This document shows positions 36,303 through 46,861 of a DNA stretch of 64,000 nt, piece by piece (position 1 is the stretch's first letter; each line of letters starts with the position of its first letter). The stretch spans positions 310,001 to 374,000 of the forward strand of contig NZ_JAUSUF010000001.1 of assembly GCF_030813415.1 (NCBI RefSeq), written 5' to 3'. Both the position numbers and the translations under genes were made by a program. The DNA is from Eubacterium multiforme. Its GTDB lineage: Bacteria; Bacillota; Clostridia; Clostridiales; Clostridiaceae. The notes below the pieces were generated by a model. The model worked only from the letters and a program-made list of their open reading frames with translations, made no database searches and had not been told where the DNA came from.

Positions 36303-37010
36303 TTATTTATCGATTATTTTTTTGTATTCTTTTATTTTTTCCTTATCCATAGCTTCAGTTCCTTCTAAAGGATATTTAATTCCCATTTTTTCATATTTAT
36401 TTACACCTAGAAGATGGTAAGGCAAAAGTTCAACCTTCTCTACATTATCTATAGTTTCTATAAACTTCTTTACTTCTTTAATGTGCTCTATTCCATCTGT
36501 AAGTCCTGGCACAACTACATGTCTTATCCACATTTTAGTTTTATTTCTTTTCATAGCTTCAAGAAAAATTAAAGATTCATCTATATTAACTAATGTAACA
36601 TTTTTATAACCTTCCCTTGTTACATCTTTTATATCAAAAAGAACTAAGTCAGTATATTTTAATATTTCATCATAATCTCCAAGTCCAAAACCTGAAGTAT
36701 CTATACAAGTATTAATACCTTCTTTTTTACATAACTTTAAAGCCTCTAATAAAAATTCTGGCTGCCTTAAAGGTTCTCCACCAGAAAAGGTTACTCCGCC
36801 ATTAGAAGTATTAAAATACGCTTTATATCTTTTTAACTTATTCACTAATTGTTCTGGTGTATACTCTTCTCCTTCACCATATTCCCACGTATCTGGATTA
36901 TGGCAATACTTACATCTTAAAGAACAGCCCTGCAAGAAAACAACAACCCTTATTCCTGGTCCATCAACAAGTCCCATTGTTTCCATTGAATGAATTCTCC
37001 CTGTAGTCAT
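36303..37010 (-). CDS. pflA: Pyruvate formate-lyase activating enzyme
   Basis: 235-residue radical SAM enzyme that places the glycyl radical on PflB. Cluster motif CSLRCKYCHNP (C-x3-C-x2-C), then FSGGEPLRQPEF and IDTSGFG. GGAGG RBS. Lies ~120 bp downstream of pflB, with a strong hairpin in the gap. Confidence 0.95.
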   Translation of the reverse strand: MTTGRIHSMETMGLVDGPGIRVVVFLQGCSLRCKYCHNPDTWEYGEGEEYTPEQLVNKLKRYKAYFNTSNGGVTFSGGEPLRQPEFLLEALKLCKKEGINTCIDTSGFGLGDYDEILKYTDLVLFDIKDVTREGYKNVTLVNIDESLIFLEAMKRNKTKMWIRHVVVPGLTDGIEHIKEVKKFIETIDNVEKVELLPYHLLGVNKYEKMGIKYPLEGTEAMDKEKIKEYKKIIDK

Positions 37011-37083
37011 AGTATATATCCTCCTAATTTACAACTTAAAATAAACAACCTTTTAGAAAATTATTTATTTAAAATTATAATAC

Positions 37084-37118
37084 ATATCCTCTGCTAAATA
37101 AACTTTAGCAGAGGATAT
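37084..37118 (-). other. Perfect 15-bp hairpin between pflB and pflA
   Basis: ATATCCTCTGCTAAA (37084-37098) / TTTAGCAGAGGATAT (37104-37118), 5-nt loop. On the minus strand it is not followed directly by a T run (ATGTATTATAATTTT), so it may be an mRNA 3'-end stabiliser/processing site or a leaky terminator that lowers pflA relative to pflB. Confidence 0.7.
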
Positions 37119-37131
37119 TTTAAAATTTAAA

Positions 37132-39360
37132 TTACATTTTTGAATGGAATGTTCTATTTATAACATCTAATTGTTGTTCTCTTGTTAACTTAATGAAGTT
37201 TACAGCATATCCTGAAACTCTTATAGTTAATTGTGGGTACTCTTCTGGTCTTTCCATTGCATCTAATAATGTTTCTCTATTAAATACATTAACATTTAGG
37301 TGATGAGCCTTTTGACCGAAATATCCATCCATTAAGTTACTTAAGTTAGATATTCTCTCTTTTGCTGACTTTCCTAATGCATCTGGTATAATTGAGAAAG
37401 TATTTGAAATACCATCTTGTGAATGTTCATATGGAAGCTTAGCAACTGAGTTTAATGATGCAAGTGATCCGCTTGAATCTCTTCCATGCATTGGGTTAGC
37501 TCCTGGTGCAAATGGTTCTCCAACCTTTCTTCCACATGGAGTAGTTCCAGTTTTCTTACCATATACTACATTTGAAGTTATAGTTAATATTGATTGAGTG
37601 TGATATGCATTTCTGTAAGTCTTGTTCTTTTTGATTTTATCCATCATATTCTTAACTAGATATACAGCTATTTCATCAACTCTATCATCATCATTTCCGT
37701 ATTTAGGGAAATCACCTTCAACTTCAAAATCTACTGCTATTCCATTTTCATTTCTAATTGGCTTTACCTTAGCATATTTAATAGCTGATAATGAGTCAGC
37801 ACATACTGATAATCCAGCTATACCACAAGCCATTGTTCTAAATACATCTCTATCGTGTAATGCCATTTGTAATGATTCATATGAATATTTATCATGCATG
37901 TAGTGGATACAGTTTAATGTATTAACATAAAGATTTGCAAGCCAATCTGTCATTGCATCAAATTTTTCCATTACTTCATCATAATTTAAATACTCACTAT
38001 TTATTGGTTCCATCTTTGGTGCTACTTGTACACCTGACTTTTCATCTACCCCACCATTTATAGTGTAAAGTAAAGTTTTAGCTAAGTTAACTCTAGCTCC
38101 AAAGAATTGCATTTGCTTTCCTACTCTCATTGCTGATACACAACAAGCTATAGCATAGTCATCTCCCCAATATTCTAACATTAAATCATCATTTTCATAT
38201 TGAACAGAACTTGTATCTATTGAAACCTTTGAACAGAAATCTTTAAAGTTTTGTGGTAATCTACTTGACCATAAAACTGTTAAGTTTGGTTCTGGTGATG
38301 GTCCTAAAGTATAAAGTGTATTAAGTACTCTAAATGAGTTCTTAGTAACTAAAGTTCTTCCATCAAGTCCCATACCTGCTATTGATTCTGTTACCCAAGT
38401 TGGATCCCCTGAGAATAAATCGTTGTATTCTGGAGTTCTTAAGAACTTAACTAATCTAAGTTTCATTACAAAGTGATCCATTATTTCTTGAGCTTCTTCT
38501 TCTGTTATAGCTCCAGATTTTAAATCTCTTTCTATGAAAATATCTAAAAATGTTGAAGTTCTTCCAAGTGACATTGCTGCACCATTTTGTTGCTTAATTG
38601 CAGCTAAGTATCCAAAATATAACCATTGAACGGCTTCTCTTGCATTGCTTGCTGGAACAGATACATCTAATCCATAGCTTAAAGCCATTCTTTTAAGTTC
38701 TTTTAAAGCATTTATTTGTTCTGTTATTTCTTCTCTTAATTGTATTATATCAGCATCAATAGTACCAACTTCTAAGCTCTTTTTTTGTTCTAATTTATCT
38801 TCTATTAGCTTATCAACACCATATAATGCAACTCTTCTATAGTCTCCTATAATTCTTCCTCTACCATAAGCATCTGGAAGTCCAGTTACAATACCATATT
38901 TTCTAGCTAATTTCATTTCATCTGTATATACATCAAACACACCTTGATTATGTGTCTTTCTATACTTTGTAAAAATTTCTGATATTTTTGGATCTACCTC
39001 ATATCCATAAGCTTTAGCTGCATTTTCAGCCATTCTTATACCACCTTGTGGCATAACTGCTCTTTTAAGAGGTGCGTCTGTTTGTACACCAACAATTTTC
39101 TCAATTGCCTCATCTATATATCCTGGTCTATAAGCATCGATTCCTGATACTGTTTCAGTATCAACATCTAAAACGCCATTTTCTCTTTCCTTTTTGAATA
39201 GTTCACTAACATCATCCCATAATTTCTTAGTGTTCTCAGTAGCACCAGCTAAGAATGAAGCATCTCCTTCATATGGTGTATAGTTCTTTTGAATAAAGTC
39301 TCTTACATTAATTTCTTTTTTCCAGCTTCCCTCTTTGAAGCCTTCCCATTCTTTAAACAT
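37132..39360 (-). CDS. pflB: Formate C-acetyltransferase (pyruvate formate-lyase)
   Basis: 742 residues, normal length. Converts pyruvate and CoA to acetyl-CoA and formate. Active-site cysteine pair in [20 protein letters not shown], glycyl-radical motif near the C-terminus [17 protein letters not shown]-type RBS and a near-consensus promoter. With pflA it forms the anaerobic pyruvate-cleaving system. Confidence 0.97.
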   Translation of the reverse strand: MFKEWEGFKEGSWKKEINVRDFIQKNYTPYEGDASFLAGATENTKKLWDDVSELFKKERENGVLDVDTETVSGIDAYRPGYIDEAIEKIVGVQTDAPLKRAVMPQGGIRMAENAAKAYGYEVDPKISEIFTKYRKTHNQGVFDVYTDEMKLARKYGIVTGLPDAYGRGRIIGDYRRVALYGVDKLIEDKLEQKKSLEVGTIDADIIQLREEITEQINALKELKRMALSYGLDVSVPASNAREAVQWLYFGYLAAIKQQNGAAMSLGRTSTFLDIFIERDLKSGAITEEEAQEIMDHFVMKLRLVKFLRTPEYNDLFSGDPTWVTESIAGMGLDGRTLVTKNSFRVLNTLYTLGPSPEPNLTVLWSSRLPQNFKDFCSKVSIDTSSVQYENDDLMLEYWGDDYAIACCVSAMRVGKQMQFFGARVNLAKTLLYTINGGVDEKSGVQVAPKMEPINSEYLNYDEVMEKFDAMTDWLANLYVNTLNCIHYMHDKYSYESLQMALHDRDVFRTMACGIAGLSVCADSLSAIKYAKVKPIRNENGIAVDFEVEGDFPKYGNDDDRVDEIAVYLVKNMMDKIKKNKTYRNAYHTQSILTITSNVVYGKKTGTTPCGRKVGEPFAPGANPMHGRDSSGSLASLNSVAKLPYEHSQDGISNTFSIIPDALGKSAKERISNLSNLMDGYFGQKAHHLNVNVFNRETLLDAMERPEEYPQLTIRVSGYAVNFIKLTREQQLDVINRTFHSKM

Positions 39361-39403
39361 TAATTTACGTCGCCTCTTTTCTTTTTTTTAAAATTCCACT
39401 AAA

Positions 39404-39462
39404 ATTATAAATGATAATTTTTCCATAGTCAATAATTATTTTCATTTGAAATAAATTATCAT
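39404..39462 (-). promoter_or_regulatory. Promoter of pflB with flanking inverted repeat
   Basis: Minus strand -35 TTGACT (39427-39432), 17-bp spacer, -10 TATAAT (39404-39409). ATGATAATTT (39411-39420, within the spacer) is repeated inverted as AAATTATCAT (39453-39462) upstream of -35. Another small dyad TTTCATTTGAAA is at about 39440-39451. These could be regulator sites; no known motif was matched. Confidence 0.75.
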
Positions 39463-39494
39463 ATTGTAATTTTATATACATTTATATTTTAAAT

Positions 39495-39541
39495 GAAAAA
39501 AGACCAATTGTAAATTTTATTTTAACAATTAGTCTTTTTTT
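39495..39541 (-). terminator. Terminator of the pyr operon
   Basis: AAAAAGACCAATTGT / ACAATTAGTCTTTTT with one C-A mismatch, A run before (T run on minus). Lies 40 bp past the pyrE stop. Confidence 0.8.
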
Positions 39542-39580
39542 TATATTTTGAAAACATTTTCTAAACTTTATAAATTTTGT

Positions 39581-40255
39581 TTAAATTGCTCCATATTGTT
39601 TATAATAATTATTTATTCTTTCCATTATATTATCATCAATAAGAACTTTTCCATTTATCTCTTTATTATAAAGATAATCAATTACTTCTTTCATAGTAAC
39701 AATGGCACAAGTTTTAAAGTTAAATTTTTCTTTTATCTCTTTTAATGCAGATTTTTCTCCTTGACCTTTTTCCATTCTATCTACTGATATTATAAGTCCA
39801 TTAACTGAAACATCTCCTTGGCTTTTTATTATTGGCATAGTTTCATATATAGATGTTCCTGCTGTTGTAACATCTTCAACAATTATTACCCTATCTCCAT
39901 CCTTTAAGTTTCCTCCAAGAAGTATTCCTTTATCGCCGTGGTCTTTAATTTCTTTTCTATTAGAACAGTATTCTACATCTATATTATAAAGATTTGATAG
40001 CGCAATTGATGTTGTAACTGTTAATGGTATTCCCTTATATGCTGGTCCAAATAACACATCATATTCATCTTCAAAATTTTCCTTTATTGCTTTTGCATAA
40101 AATTCACCAAGTCTTTTTAATTGACTTCCACTTTTGTAATTTCCTGTATTTACAAAAAAAGGAGTCTTTCTACCACTTTTAGTTACAAAATCTCCAAAAG
40201 TTAGAACTCCACATTCAACCATAAATTCAATAAACTCTTTTTTATAATCTTTCAT
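39581..40255 (-). CDS. pyrE: Orotate phosphoribosyltransferase
   Basis: 224 residues from the ATG at 40255; an in-frame ATG at 40276 lies before the GGAGG site and is rejected. Joins orotate and PRPP to give OMP. PRPP-binding motif RVIIVEDVTTAGTSIYE, and ELIAR-like FGPAYKGIPL. Last gene of the pyr operon. Confidence 0.95.
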   Translation of the reverse strand: MKDYKKEFIEFMVECGVLTFGDFVTKSGRKTPFFVNTGNYKSGSQLKRLGEFYAKAIKENFEDEYDVLFGPAYKGIPLTVTTSIALSNLYNIDVEYCSNRKEIKDHGDKGILLGGNLKDGDRVIIVEDVTTAGTSIYETMPIIKSQGDVSVNGLIISVDRMEKGQGEKSALKEIKEKFNFKTCAIVTMKEVIDYLYNKEINGKVLIDDNIMERINNYYKQYGAI

Positions 40256-40279
40256 ATGAGAACCTCCAAAATTCAATTT

Positions 40280-41176
40280 TTATACTATACCAATAATTTC
40301 ATTAATATCTTTTATTCCTTCTTTTACTAAGAAATTTTCCATTCCTTCTATTATTTCTTTTCCAGCTAAAGGATTACTAAAATTAACAGTTCCAATTTGA
40401 ATTGCAGTTGCACCTGCCATAATAAATTCTATTGCATCTTGCCAATTAGATATTCCTCCAAGTCCTATTACTGGTATATCAACATTTTTTGCTACTTCAT
40501 GAACCATTCTTAGTGCAATTGGTTTTACAGCTGGTCCTGAAAGTCCTGCATAAACATTATTAAATGCTGGTTTTCTTTTATTTATATCAATTGCCATTCC
40601 CTTTAATGTATTTATTAAAGATAAAGAATCTGCCCCAGCTTCTCTACACTTAACTGCCATATCAACTATATTTTCAGCATTTGGAGATAATTTAACCATA
40701 AGTGGCTTATTTGATATTTTCTTTATTTTACTTACAAAATCATAAGCTACATCTGATTTTATTCCATAAGCCATTCCTCCACATTTTACATTTGGACATG
40801 ATATGTTAAGCTCTATAATATCTACATCTGTATCATTTAATTTACTTATTGCCATTTCGTAATCTTCTAGGCATCCTCCTCCAACATTTGCTATTATGTT
40901 AGTGCCTAAATTTTTCATATCTTCTAACTCATATTTTATAAAATGATCAATTCCTGGATTTTGAAGACCTACAGAATTTAACATTCCACTTGGAGTTTCA
41001 AATACTCTTAAACCTTCATTACCTTCTTTTTTATTTATTGTTAGTCCCTTTGAAGATATTCCCCCTAAAATTCCAACATCATAAAAATCATTGTACTCTT
41101 TTCCAAATCCAAATGTACCAGAAGCTGCTATAACAGGATTTTTAAATTCCACTCCATTTATATTAACTTTTAACAT
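40280..41176 (-). CDS. pyrD: Dihydroorotate dehydrogenase class 1B, catalytic subunit
   Basis: 298 residues. FMN TIM-barrel that oxidises dihydroorotate; pairs with PyrK for NAD+ use. Seen: [36 protein letters not shown] with the catalytic Cys, [28 protein letters not shown]; between pyrK and pyrE. Confidence 0.96.
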   Translation of the reverse strand: MLKVNINGVEFKNPVIAASGTFGFGKEYNDFYDVGILGGISSKGLTINKKEGNEGLRVFETPSGMLNSVGLQNPGIDHFIKYELEDMKNLGTNIIANVGGGCLEDYEMAISKLNDTDVDIIELNISCPNVKCGGMAYGIKSDVAYDFVSKIKKISNKPLMVKLSPNAENIVDMAVKCREAGADSLSLINTLKGMAIDINKRKPAFNNVYAGLSGPAVKPIALRMVHEVAKNVDIPVIGLGGISNWQDAIEFIMAGATAIQIGTVNFSNPLAGKEIIEGMENFLVKEGIKDINEIIGIV

Positions 41177-41189
41177 ATAAACTCTCCTC

Positions 41190-41930
41190 CTATAGTTCTA
41201 CATAATTTCCATCAAAAACTGGTCCATCTTTACAAGTCCTTTTATGACCATCTTTTGTTTTACAAGTACATACTAAACAAGCTCCAACTCCGCATGCCAT
41301 ATGTTTTTCCATGGATACAAATATTTTTGTATTACTTTCTTTACACATATCTATAACTTTTTTCATCATTATTTCAGGTCCACAACATAAAACTACATCA
41401 TATTCCTTTGGATTTAAAAGCTCTGTTACAAAACCCTTTTTGCCATATTTCCCTGTATTTGTTGTGATTTTTATATCATCAACATACCCTTCAAAATCTT
41501 GTATTAAATATGTATCATCTCTAAAACCTGCATACAAATCTATCTTACTTGAATTTTTGTTGTTTTTAAGTTCCTTTGCAACTTGAAGCATTGGTGCTAT
41601 TCCAATTCCCCCTACAACTAAAGCCACTTTTCCTAAAGGTTCTTTTACATTAAACCCATTTCCAAGTGGTCCTGTTATGCTTATCTCGTCCCCCGTTTTT
41701 AACTTGCTTATCTCTTCTGTTCCTTTTCCTACTACTGCATAAAGAAAGGTTAATTTATTCTCTGCCTTTTCGCATATACTTATAGGTCTTGGAAGTATTC
41801 CTGAGGAAACTTTTATCATATAAAATTGACCACAGTTTATATCATTCTCATTTTCAATAACTAATTTAAAAATTCCCTTTTCTATCTCTTCATTACTAAT
41901 TACAGTAGCCTTTTCATAGACAATACTCAT
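41190..41930 (-). CDS. pyrK: Dihydroorotate dehydrogenase electron transfer subunit
   Basis: 246 residues. FAD-binding region [11 protein letters not shown]-binding GGIGIAPML, and a [2Fe-2S] cysteine set in [21 protein letters not shown]. Passes electrons from PyrD to NAD+. Starts 14 bp after pyrF. Confidence 0.95.
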   Translation of the reverse strand: MSIVYEKATVISNEEIEKGIFKLVIENENDINCGQFYMIKVSSGILPRPISICEKAENKLTFLYAVVGKGTEEISKLKTGDEISITGPLGNGFNVKEPLGKVALVVGGIGIAPMLQVAKELKNNKNSSKIDLYAGFRDDTYLIQDFEGYVDDIKITTNTGKYGKKGFVTELLNPKEYDVVLCCGPEIMMKKVIDMCKESNTKIFVSMEKHMACGVGACLVCTCKTKDGHKRTCKDGPVFDGNYVEL

Positions 41931-41944
41931 AGTTAAAAACCCTC

Positions 41945-42817
41945 CTACTTATTCCATGCTGATCTTATTTCATCTCTCATTCTAATAGCTTCTTCTCTAG
42001 CACATTTACCGAAATTTTCTTCTTTTTCGCCTTTATTTTTATATGCTAAAAGTATACCTCTTGATGAATTAACTACTCCTCCATTACCATTATTTAAATA
42101 AAGTGCAATATCAGAGGCCTTTCCACCTTGAGCTCCATAGCCTGGTATTAAGAAAAACATTTCTTTTAAATTTTCTCTAATCTTTGCTCCCTCTTCTACG
42201 TGAGTACAACCTATGACTCCACCCATTGGAGTATAACCACATTCACCTATATAAGGTTTTCCCATATTTAAGACCTTTTCACCAACTATATCATATACAT
42301 TTTTGCCTTCTGCATTTTTAATATATTCTATATCAAAAGCTCCTTTATTTGAGGTTCTAACTAAGCTAAAGATTCCTTTTTCTCCTTTTTCTATATACGG
42401 AATATAAGGTTCTATACTATCCATACCCATGTATGGGCTTAAAGTTATAAAATCTGCTTCAAAATCTCCTTCAAAGTGAGCCTTTGCATACATTTTAGCA
42501 GTTGCTGAAATATCTCCTCTTTTTATATCTGCAATTATAATTAAATCTTTTTCTCTAAGATATTTTAAAGTTTCTTTATATGCTATTAATCCTTCAATTC
42601 CTAAAGCTTCATAATAAGCAATCTGAACTTTAAAGCAGGCACAAACATCAAAGGTTTTATCTATTATCTCTTTATTAAACTTTACTATTGCATCCTTAAC
42701 TGAATTGTTATTTTTTATATATTCAGGTATATAATCAAGTGATGTGTCTAATCCAACACACACCACACCTCTCTCTTCAACCCTTTTATATAGTTTATCT
42801 ATAATTTTACTTCTCAT
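41945..42817 (-). CDS. pyrF: Orotidine 5'-phosphate decarboxylase
   Basis: 290 residues, the longer (type 2) form. Decarboxylates OMP to UMP. Active site motif IIADIKRGDISATAKMY (DxKxxD type), TLSPYMGMDS, and GYGAQGG. Between pyrC and pyrK. Confidence 0.95.
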   Translation of the reverse strand: MRSKIIDKLYKRVEERGVVCVGLDTSLDYIPEYIKNNNSVKDAIVKFNKEIIDKTFDVCACFKVQIAYYEALGIEGLIAYKETLKYLREKDLIIIADIKRGDISATAKMYAKAHFEGDFEADFITLSPYMGMDSIEPYIPYIEKGEKGIFSLVRTSNKGAFDIEYIKNAEGKNVYDIVGEKVLNMGKPYIGECGYTPMGGVIGCTHVEEGAKIRENLKEMFFLIPGYGAQGGKASDIALYLNNGNGGVVNSSRGILLAYKNKGEKEENFGKCAREEAIRMRDEIRSAWNK

Positions 42818-42831
42818 ATTTAAATCCCCAC

Positions 42832-44028
42832 CTATCTTTTATAAAGTACTTTTCCGCCTTTTATTGTCATAACTACTTCACCATAAAACTCCATACCTTC
42901 AAATGGTGTGTTTTTACCTTTTGAGTGGAATTTAGTAGAATCTACTTTTATTTTTTTATTAAGGTCTAATAAAACTAAATCTCCATCTAATGAAATGCTA
43001 ACATTTCCTTTATTCATCTTTAATATTTCTGATGGATTTTTAGACATCATCTCTGAAAGTTTATTTATTGTAATAATTCCACTTTTAACTAATGTTGTAT
43101 AGCATATTGGAAATGCAGTTTCAAGTCCTACCATTCCAGGTGATCCCTTTTTCTTATCCTCTAAAGTATGAGGTGCATGATCTGTGCCTATGCAATCTAC
43201 ATCACCATGTTTTATAGCCTTTATTAGAAAATCTACATCTTCTTTTTCCCTTATTGGTGGGTTAACTCTATAATTATTAATATCATTAGTTAAGGAAATA
43301 TGGTGGGGTGTAACTTCACAAGTTACATTTACCCCATTACATTTTCCATCTATTATATATCTCATAGCTTCCTTAGTGCTAACATGAGCCATATGAAGTC
43401 TAGCTCCTGTAACTTTAGCTAAAGTTATATCTCTCCATGTCATCATATTTTCTGCAAGACGCATGTCTATATCTGAAAATTCCTTTGACTCTGCGTGAGA
43501 CATTATAACCCAATGATTTTCTTTAGCTACTTTCATAGCCTCCATCATAACTCTTGAATCTGAAACGCCAACTCCATCATCTGATATTACTTTTACTCTA
43601 TCATCATCTTTAAAATCTTCTAAGTGAGAAATTGTTTTCCCATCAAAATTTTTTGTTATTGTAACACATTGGCATATGTCTATTAAATTTAAATCTTTTT
43701 CTTTATTTTTTACATAATCTAAAACTTCTTTAGATGAACATACAGGACTTGTATTTCCCATTAGGCAAACTCCTGTATATCCCCCTCTAAGTGCTGCTTT
43801 AGATCCTGTTTCTAAATCTTCTTTATAAGTAAGCCCTGGATCTCTAAAATGGGCATGTGTATCTACAAAAGCTGGCATTAATACTAAGCCTTTTGCATCT
43901 ATAGTTTCTACTCCATTTTTATTTAATTCAGTTCCAATTTCTTTTATTTTTCCATTTTCTATATAAACATCACCAAAAAAATTTTGACTAGAATCAATTA
44001 TATTGGCATTTCTTATTAATATATTCAA
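42832..44028 (-). CDS. pyrC: Dihydroorotase
   Basis: 398 residues from the TTG at 44028. The in-frame GTG at 44037 is part of the AAAGAGGTG site, which is well spaced (6 bp) for the TTG. Zinc amidohydrolase (type I) closing carbamoyl-aspartate to dihydroorotate: [21 protein letters not shown] (in outline: HAHFRDPG), [23 protein letters not shown], and the NPPIR segment. All zinc ligands look intact. Confidence 0.93.
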   Translation of the reverse strand: MNILIRNANIIDSSQNFFGDVYIENGKIKEIGTELNKNGVETIDAKGLVLMPAFVDTHAHFRDPGLTYKEDLETGSKAALRGGYTGVCLMGNTSPVCSSKEVLDYVKNKEKDLNLIDICQCVTITKNFDGKTISHLEDFKDDDRVKVISDDGVGVSDSRVMMEAMKVAKENHWVIMSHAESKEFSDIDMRLAENMMTWRDITLAKVTGARLHMAHVSTKEAMRYIIDGKCNGVNVTCEVTPHHISLTNDINNYRVNPPIREKEDVDFLIKAIKHGDVDCIGTDHAPHTLEDKKKGSPGMVGLETAFPICYTTLVKSGIITINKLSEMMSKNPSEILKMNKGNVSISLDGDLVLLDLNKKIKVDSTKFHSKGKNTPFEGMEFYGEVVMTIKGGKVLYKR

Positions 44029-44052
44029 ATTAAGCACCTCTTTAAACTATTC

Positions 44053-44478
44053 TTATACTAATTTCATTGTATGATCGCAATACTCGCATCTGTAAGTTGC
44101 TTCTTTTCTATCTACTAGATTAAATATTTGAGGAACATATTTCTCATCATTTGTTATACATCTTACGTTATCACAAGTTATAACATTTTCAACCCTTTGT
44201 GGTAATTCTGGTGTTAACTTATTTACAATTTTTTCATCTCTAACTTCATTTATAGTAATGTTTGGTGAAAGCATTGCAAGAACGCTATAATCTATATCTT
44301 CTATACCTTCAACCTTTATAATATCTTTTCTTCCTAATCTACCACTTTGAACATTCATTATTAAAGCTACACTTAAATCTGATTTTTCTAAATTTAAATG
44401 TTTGAATATTTTAATTCCAACTCCTGCTTTAATATGATCTATAACTAATCCATTTTTAATACTTGTTATTTCTAACAT
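44053..44478 (-). CDS. pyrI: Aspartate carbamoyltransferase regulatory subunit
   Basis: 141 residues. N-terminal nucleotide-binding domain (IDHIKAGVGIKIFKHL) and a C-terminal zinc domain with CDNVRC and CEYC, which contacts PyrB. Implies allosteric control by nucleotides, as in E. coli. Starts 1 bp after pyrB. Confidence 0.95.
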   Translation of the reverse strand: MLEITSIKNGLVIDHIKAGVGIKIFKHLNLEKSDLSVALIMNVQSGRLGRKDIIKVEGIEDIDYSVLAMLSPNITINEVRDEKIVNKLTPELPQRVENVITCDNVRCITNDEKYVPQIFNLVDRKEATYRCEYCDHTMKLV

Positions 44479-44479
44479 A

Positions 44480-45403
44480 TTAGCACACCCCCAAAAGTTT
44501 ACAAATTAATGCCATTCTTGCATACATTCCATATTTAGCTTGTTCAAAATAAGCTGCTCTCTTATCACTATCAACTTCTACAGCTATTTCATTTACTCTT
44601 GGTAATGGATGCATAACTATCATATCTTTTTTAGCTTGATTCATCTTGTCCATATCTAATATATAACAATCTTTTAATCTTAAATATTCTTCTTCATTAA
44701 AGAATCTTTCTCTTTGAATTCTTGTCATATAAAGTATGTCCAATTCATCTATTACATCATCTAATTTTTCTACTTCTTTAAATTCTATATTATTTTTCTT
44801 TAAAACATCTTCTATGATGTAATCTGGAACTCTAAGCTCTTTTGGTGATATTAGTACGAATTTGTTACCTTCGTATCTAGACATTGCCTTTATTAGTGAG
44901 TGGACTGTTCTTCCATACTTTAAGTCTCCACATATTCCAATTGTATGATTTGTAAGACCGCCCTTTAATGTTTTTATTGTTAATAAATCTGTTAATGTTT
45001 GAGTTGGATGTTGATGTCCACCATCCCCTGCATTTATAACTGGTACATCTGCATACATACTTGCTACCTTTGATGATCCTTCTTTTGGATGTCTCATTGT
45101 TATGATATCTGAATAAATTGATACCATCTTAATTGTGTCTGCAAGTGTTTCACCTTTTGATGCTGAACTTGAATTTGGTTCTGAAAAACCTAAGATATTT
45201 CCACCTAGTCTCATCATAGCTGCTTCAAAGCTAAATCTTGTTCTAGTACTAGGTTCATAAAATAGAGTTGCTAGGATTTTTCCATCACATATGTGTGAAT
45301 ATTCCTTTGGATTTTCAATAATTTGGTGTGCTAATTTAAAAATTTCCTCTAGTTCTTCTATGGTAAAATCCATAGGCTCAATTAAATCTTTGTTTTTTAA
45401 CAT
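44480..45403 (-). CDS. pyrB: Aspartate carbamoyltransferase catalytic subunit
   Basis: 307 residues. Joins aspartate and carbamoyl phosphate. Carbamoyl-phosphate motif [13 protein letters not shown] (about 48-60), [27 protein letters not shown]. First gene of the operon, right after a regulated leader. RBS AAGGAGTG. Confidence 0.97.
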   Translation of the reverse strand: MLKNKDLIEPMDFTIEELEEIFKLAHQIIENPKEYSHICDGKILATLFYEPSTRTRFSFEAAMMRLGGNILGFSEPNSSSASKGETLADTIKMVSIYSDIITMRHPKEGSSKVASMYADVPVINAGDGGHQHPTQTLTDLLTIKTLKGGLTNHTIGICGDLKYGRTVHSLIKAMSRYEGNKFVLISPKELRVPDYIIEDVLKKNNIEFKEVEKLDDVIDELDILYMTRIQRERFFNEEEYLRLKDCYILDMDKMNQAKKDMIVMHPLPRVNEIAVEVDSDKRAAYFEQAKYGMYARMALICKLLGVC

Positions 45404-45417
45404 AATTTCACTCCTTC

Positions 45418-45435
45418 TTAACCTCTCAGTGTTAA
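45418..45435 (-). promoter_or_regulatory. PyrR-type hairpin 2, beside the pyrB ribosome binding site
   Basis: Minus-strand RNA UUAAC-A[CUGAGA]G-GUUAA. The hexaloop CUGAGA fits the PyrR loop consensus CNGNGA, and the sequence matches ARUCCNGNGAGGYU at about 12 of 14 positions. It lies after the attenuator and only a few bases before the SD GAAGGAG of pyrB, so PyrR binding could act on translation. Confidence 0.7.
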
Positions 45436-45474
45436 ATTAAAAGGGAAATATTTTCCTACGACTGCATAATTCCA

Positions 45475-45507
45475 TAAAAAAAGTCTTCCTTAGACTCTAA
45501 GGAAGAC
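45475..45507 (-). terminator. Attenuator terminator in the pyr leader
   Basis: GTCTTCCTTAG (45483-45493) / CTAAGGAAGAC (45497-45507), loop of 3, T run on the minus strand (45475-45482). It sits inside the leader before pyrB, so it must be bypassed for expression. Confidence 0.92.
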
Positions 45508-45542
45508 GCAATTATCCTAATTACACAATTGTACTACTATTA

Positions 45543-45576
45543 CTTCCTTACTGATCTCTCTGTATCAAATTAAAGG
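45543..45576 (-). promoter_or_regulatory. PyrR-type hairpin 1 and antiterminator strand
   Basis: Minus-strand RNA UGAU-A[CAGAGA]G-AUCA (45552-45567) with hexaloop CAGAGA. An outer stem CCUU/AAGG around it would hide UAAGGAAG (45543-45550). That octamer is complementary to CUUCCUUA in the 5' arm of the attenuator, so it can act as antiterminator when the hairpin is open. Classic PyrR attenuation layout. Confidence 0.8.
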
Positions 45577-45595
45577 TTATCTTTTCTTTGCTATG

Positions 45596-45624
45596 ATAAT
45601 AGCACTTATAATATTTAATGTCAA
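45596..45624 (-). promoter_or_regulatory. Promoter of the pyr operon
   Basis: Minus strand -35 TTGACA (45619-45624), exact 17-bp spacer, -10 TATTAT (45596-45601). Expected start near 45589, giving a leader of about 185 nt. It lies right after the stop of the TDT transporter gene. Confidence 0.85.
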
Positions 45625-45629
45625 TAATT

Positions 45630-46667
45630 TTATTTTATTAATTTTTCAACTTCATCATCTGGAAGAGCTTCTTCTTTAGCTGTCTCTCCAAATAATTTTT
45701 CTTCTTTTTCTAAATTCTTTTCAAAATCTGGATTTATAGCTTTTGCAAATAATATTACAAAATTAAATGCTACATAAAGAATTACACCAGTTCCTATAAA
45801 TATTTCAATATCTCCTAATAATTTAAAGGTACTTGCAAAAAATCCTGTTCCAAAATATCCACGAAGTTTATAAGCTGCCATTATACTTATTGCAAGTGGG
45901 AATGTTAATGAAGCATATGTTGGTGCAAATCCCTTTCTTATAAATCCAATTATATAACTATATACAATAGCTAAATTTATTAATGATACTATAGTTAAAA
46001 TTCCTACTATTACTGGATTTAAAGCTTTAAAAGCTGTAAGATATCCAACTAAACAAAGACTAGCTGGTGCTGCCATTATTCCTATTGTAGGTAAAGTATG
46101 AGCTTCTAAGGCCTTATGATTAAATACTCTATATAACATTATTGGCCATGTAATTACATATAACACAAATCCAAAGTAAAATAATATTCTAGCTAATGAA
46201 TCATGTCCCATTCCTGGACTTGCAACTGTTGCAACTACAACACCTATCCATATTACAAACCAACTTGGAACCATATGTTCTAATTTAAAATTCTTTGCCC
46301 TAACTACTGAAAAGAAAATAAATAATCCAAGATGCACTGCTATACATAAAAGCCATACTATTTCTGCAATCTTAGGTGCTACATCTAAAAAGTAAGCTGC
46401 TATAAGCATAAGTGCCATATCTATAGTTGGATAAAAACTTCCTAATACAGGATGTTTTAATTCTTCTAATATCTTTTTAGGAAATAACACTATTCTTAAA
46501 AACATTAACGCCAGTGCAAATATAGCAAATATTATTGCTAATGGTTTAAAGAATAGTATCCCATTTAATTGCCATGCTGATCCTAATGTAATTAAAGCTA
46601 ATGATGTCCCACATATTCCTATAGGATAATTTTCTAATTTATTTAAAAGTTTTCTATTTTTATTCAC
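45630..46667 (-). CDS. TDT-family transporter (TehA/SLAC1-like)
   Basis: 345 residues from a GTG start after GGAGGAG. About ten hydrophobic helices with the voltage-dependent anion channel/TehA pattern (NYPIGICGTSLALITLGSA start, GPMS-like glycine patterns). Members carry C4-dicarboxylates, sulfite or tellurite-related anions. The substrate is not evident. Hydrophilic acidic C-terminus. Upstream at 46749-46766 is an inverted repeat AATAGGT-ATTA-ACCTATT that could be an operator. Confidence 0.8.
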   Translation of the reverse strand: MNKNRKLLNKLENYPIGICGTSLALITLGSAWQLNGILFFKPLAIIFAIFALALMFLRIVLFPKKILEELKHPVLGSFYPTIDMALMLIAAYFLDVAPKIAEIVWLLCIAVHLGLFIFFSVVRAKNFKLEHMVPSWFVIWIGVVVATVASPGMGHDSLARILFYFGFVLYVITWPIMLYRVFNHKALEAHTLPTIGIMAAPASLCLVGYLTAFKALNPVIVGILTIVSLINLAIVYSYIIGFIRKGFAPTYASLTFPLAISIMAAYKLRGYFGTGFFASTFKLLGDIEIFIGTGVILYVAFNFVILFAKAINPDFEKNLEKEEKLFGETAKEEALPDDEVEKLIK

Positions 46668-46861
46668 TTTTTCTCCTCCATTTATTAATTATAAATGAAT
46701 TATATATTGATAATTATAATAAGTAAAATATAATATTATTATTATAATAATAGGTATTAACCTATTGTTATTTTTATTAAACTAACACCAATTTAAGCTA
46801 AAAAAATAAATTTTAATAAAATAAAAAAATATTATATTACTTAAAATAAAAACACTATATG

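Noticed and set aside
39548-39745. Plus-strand frame over the end of pyrE
   Set aside because: Phe/Ile/Asn-rich shadow of AT-rich DNA with no RBS, antisense to pyrE.
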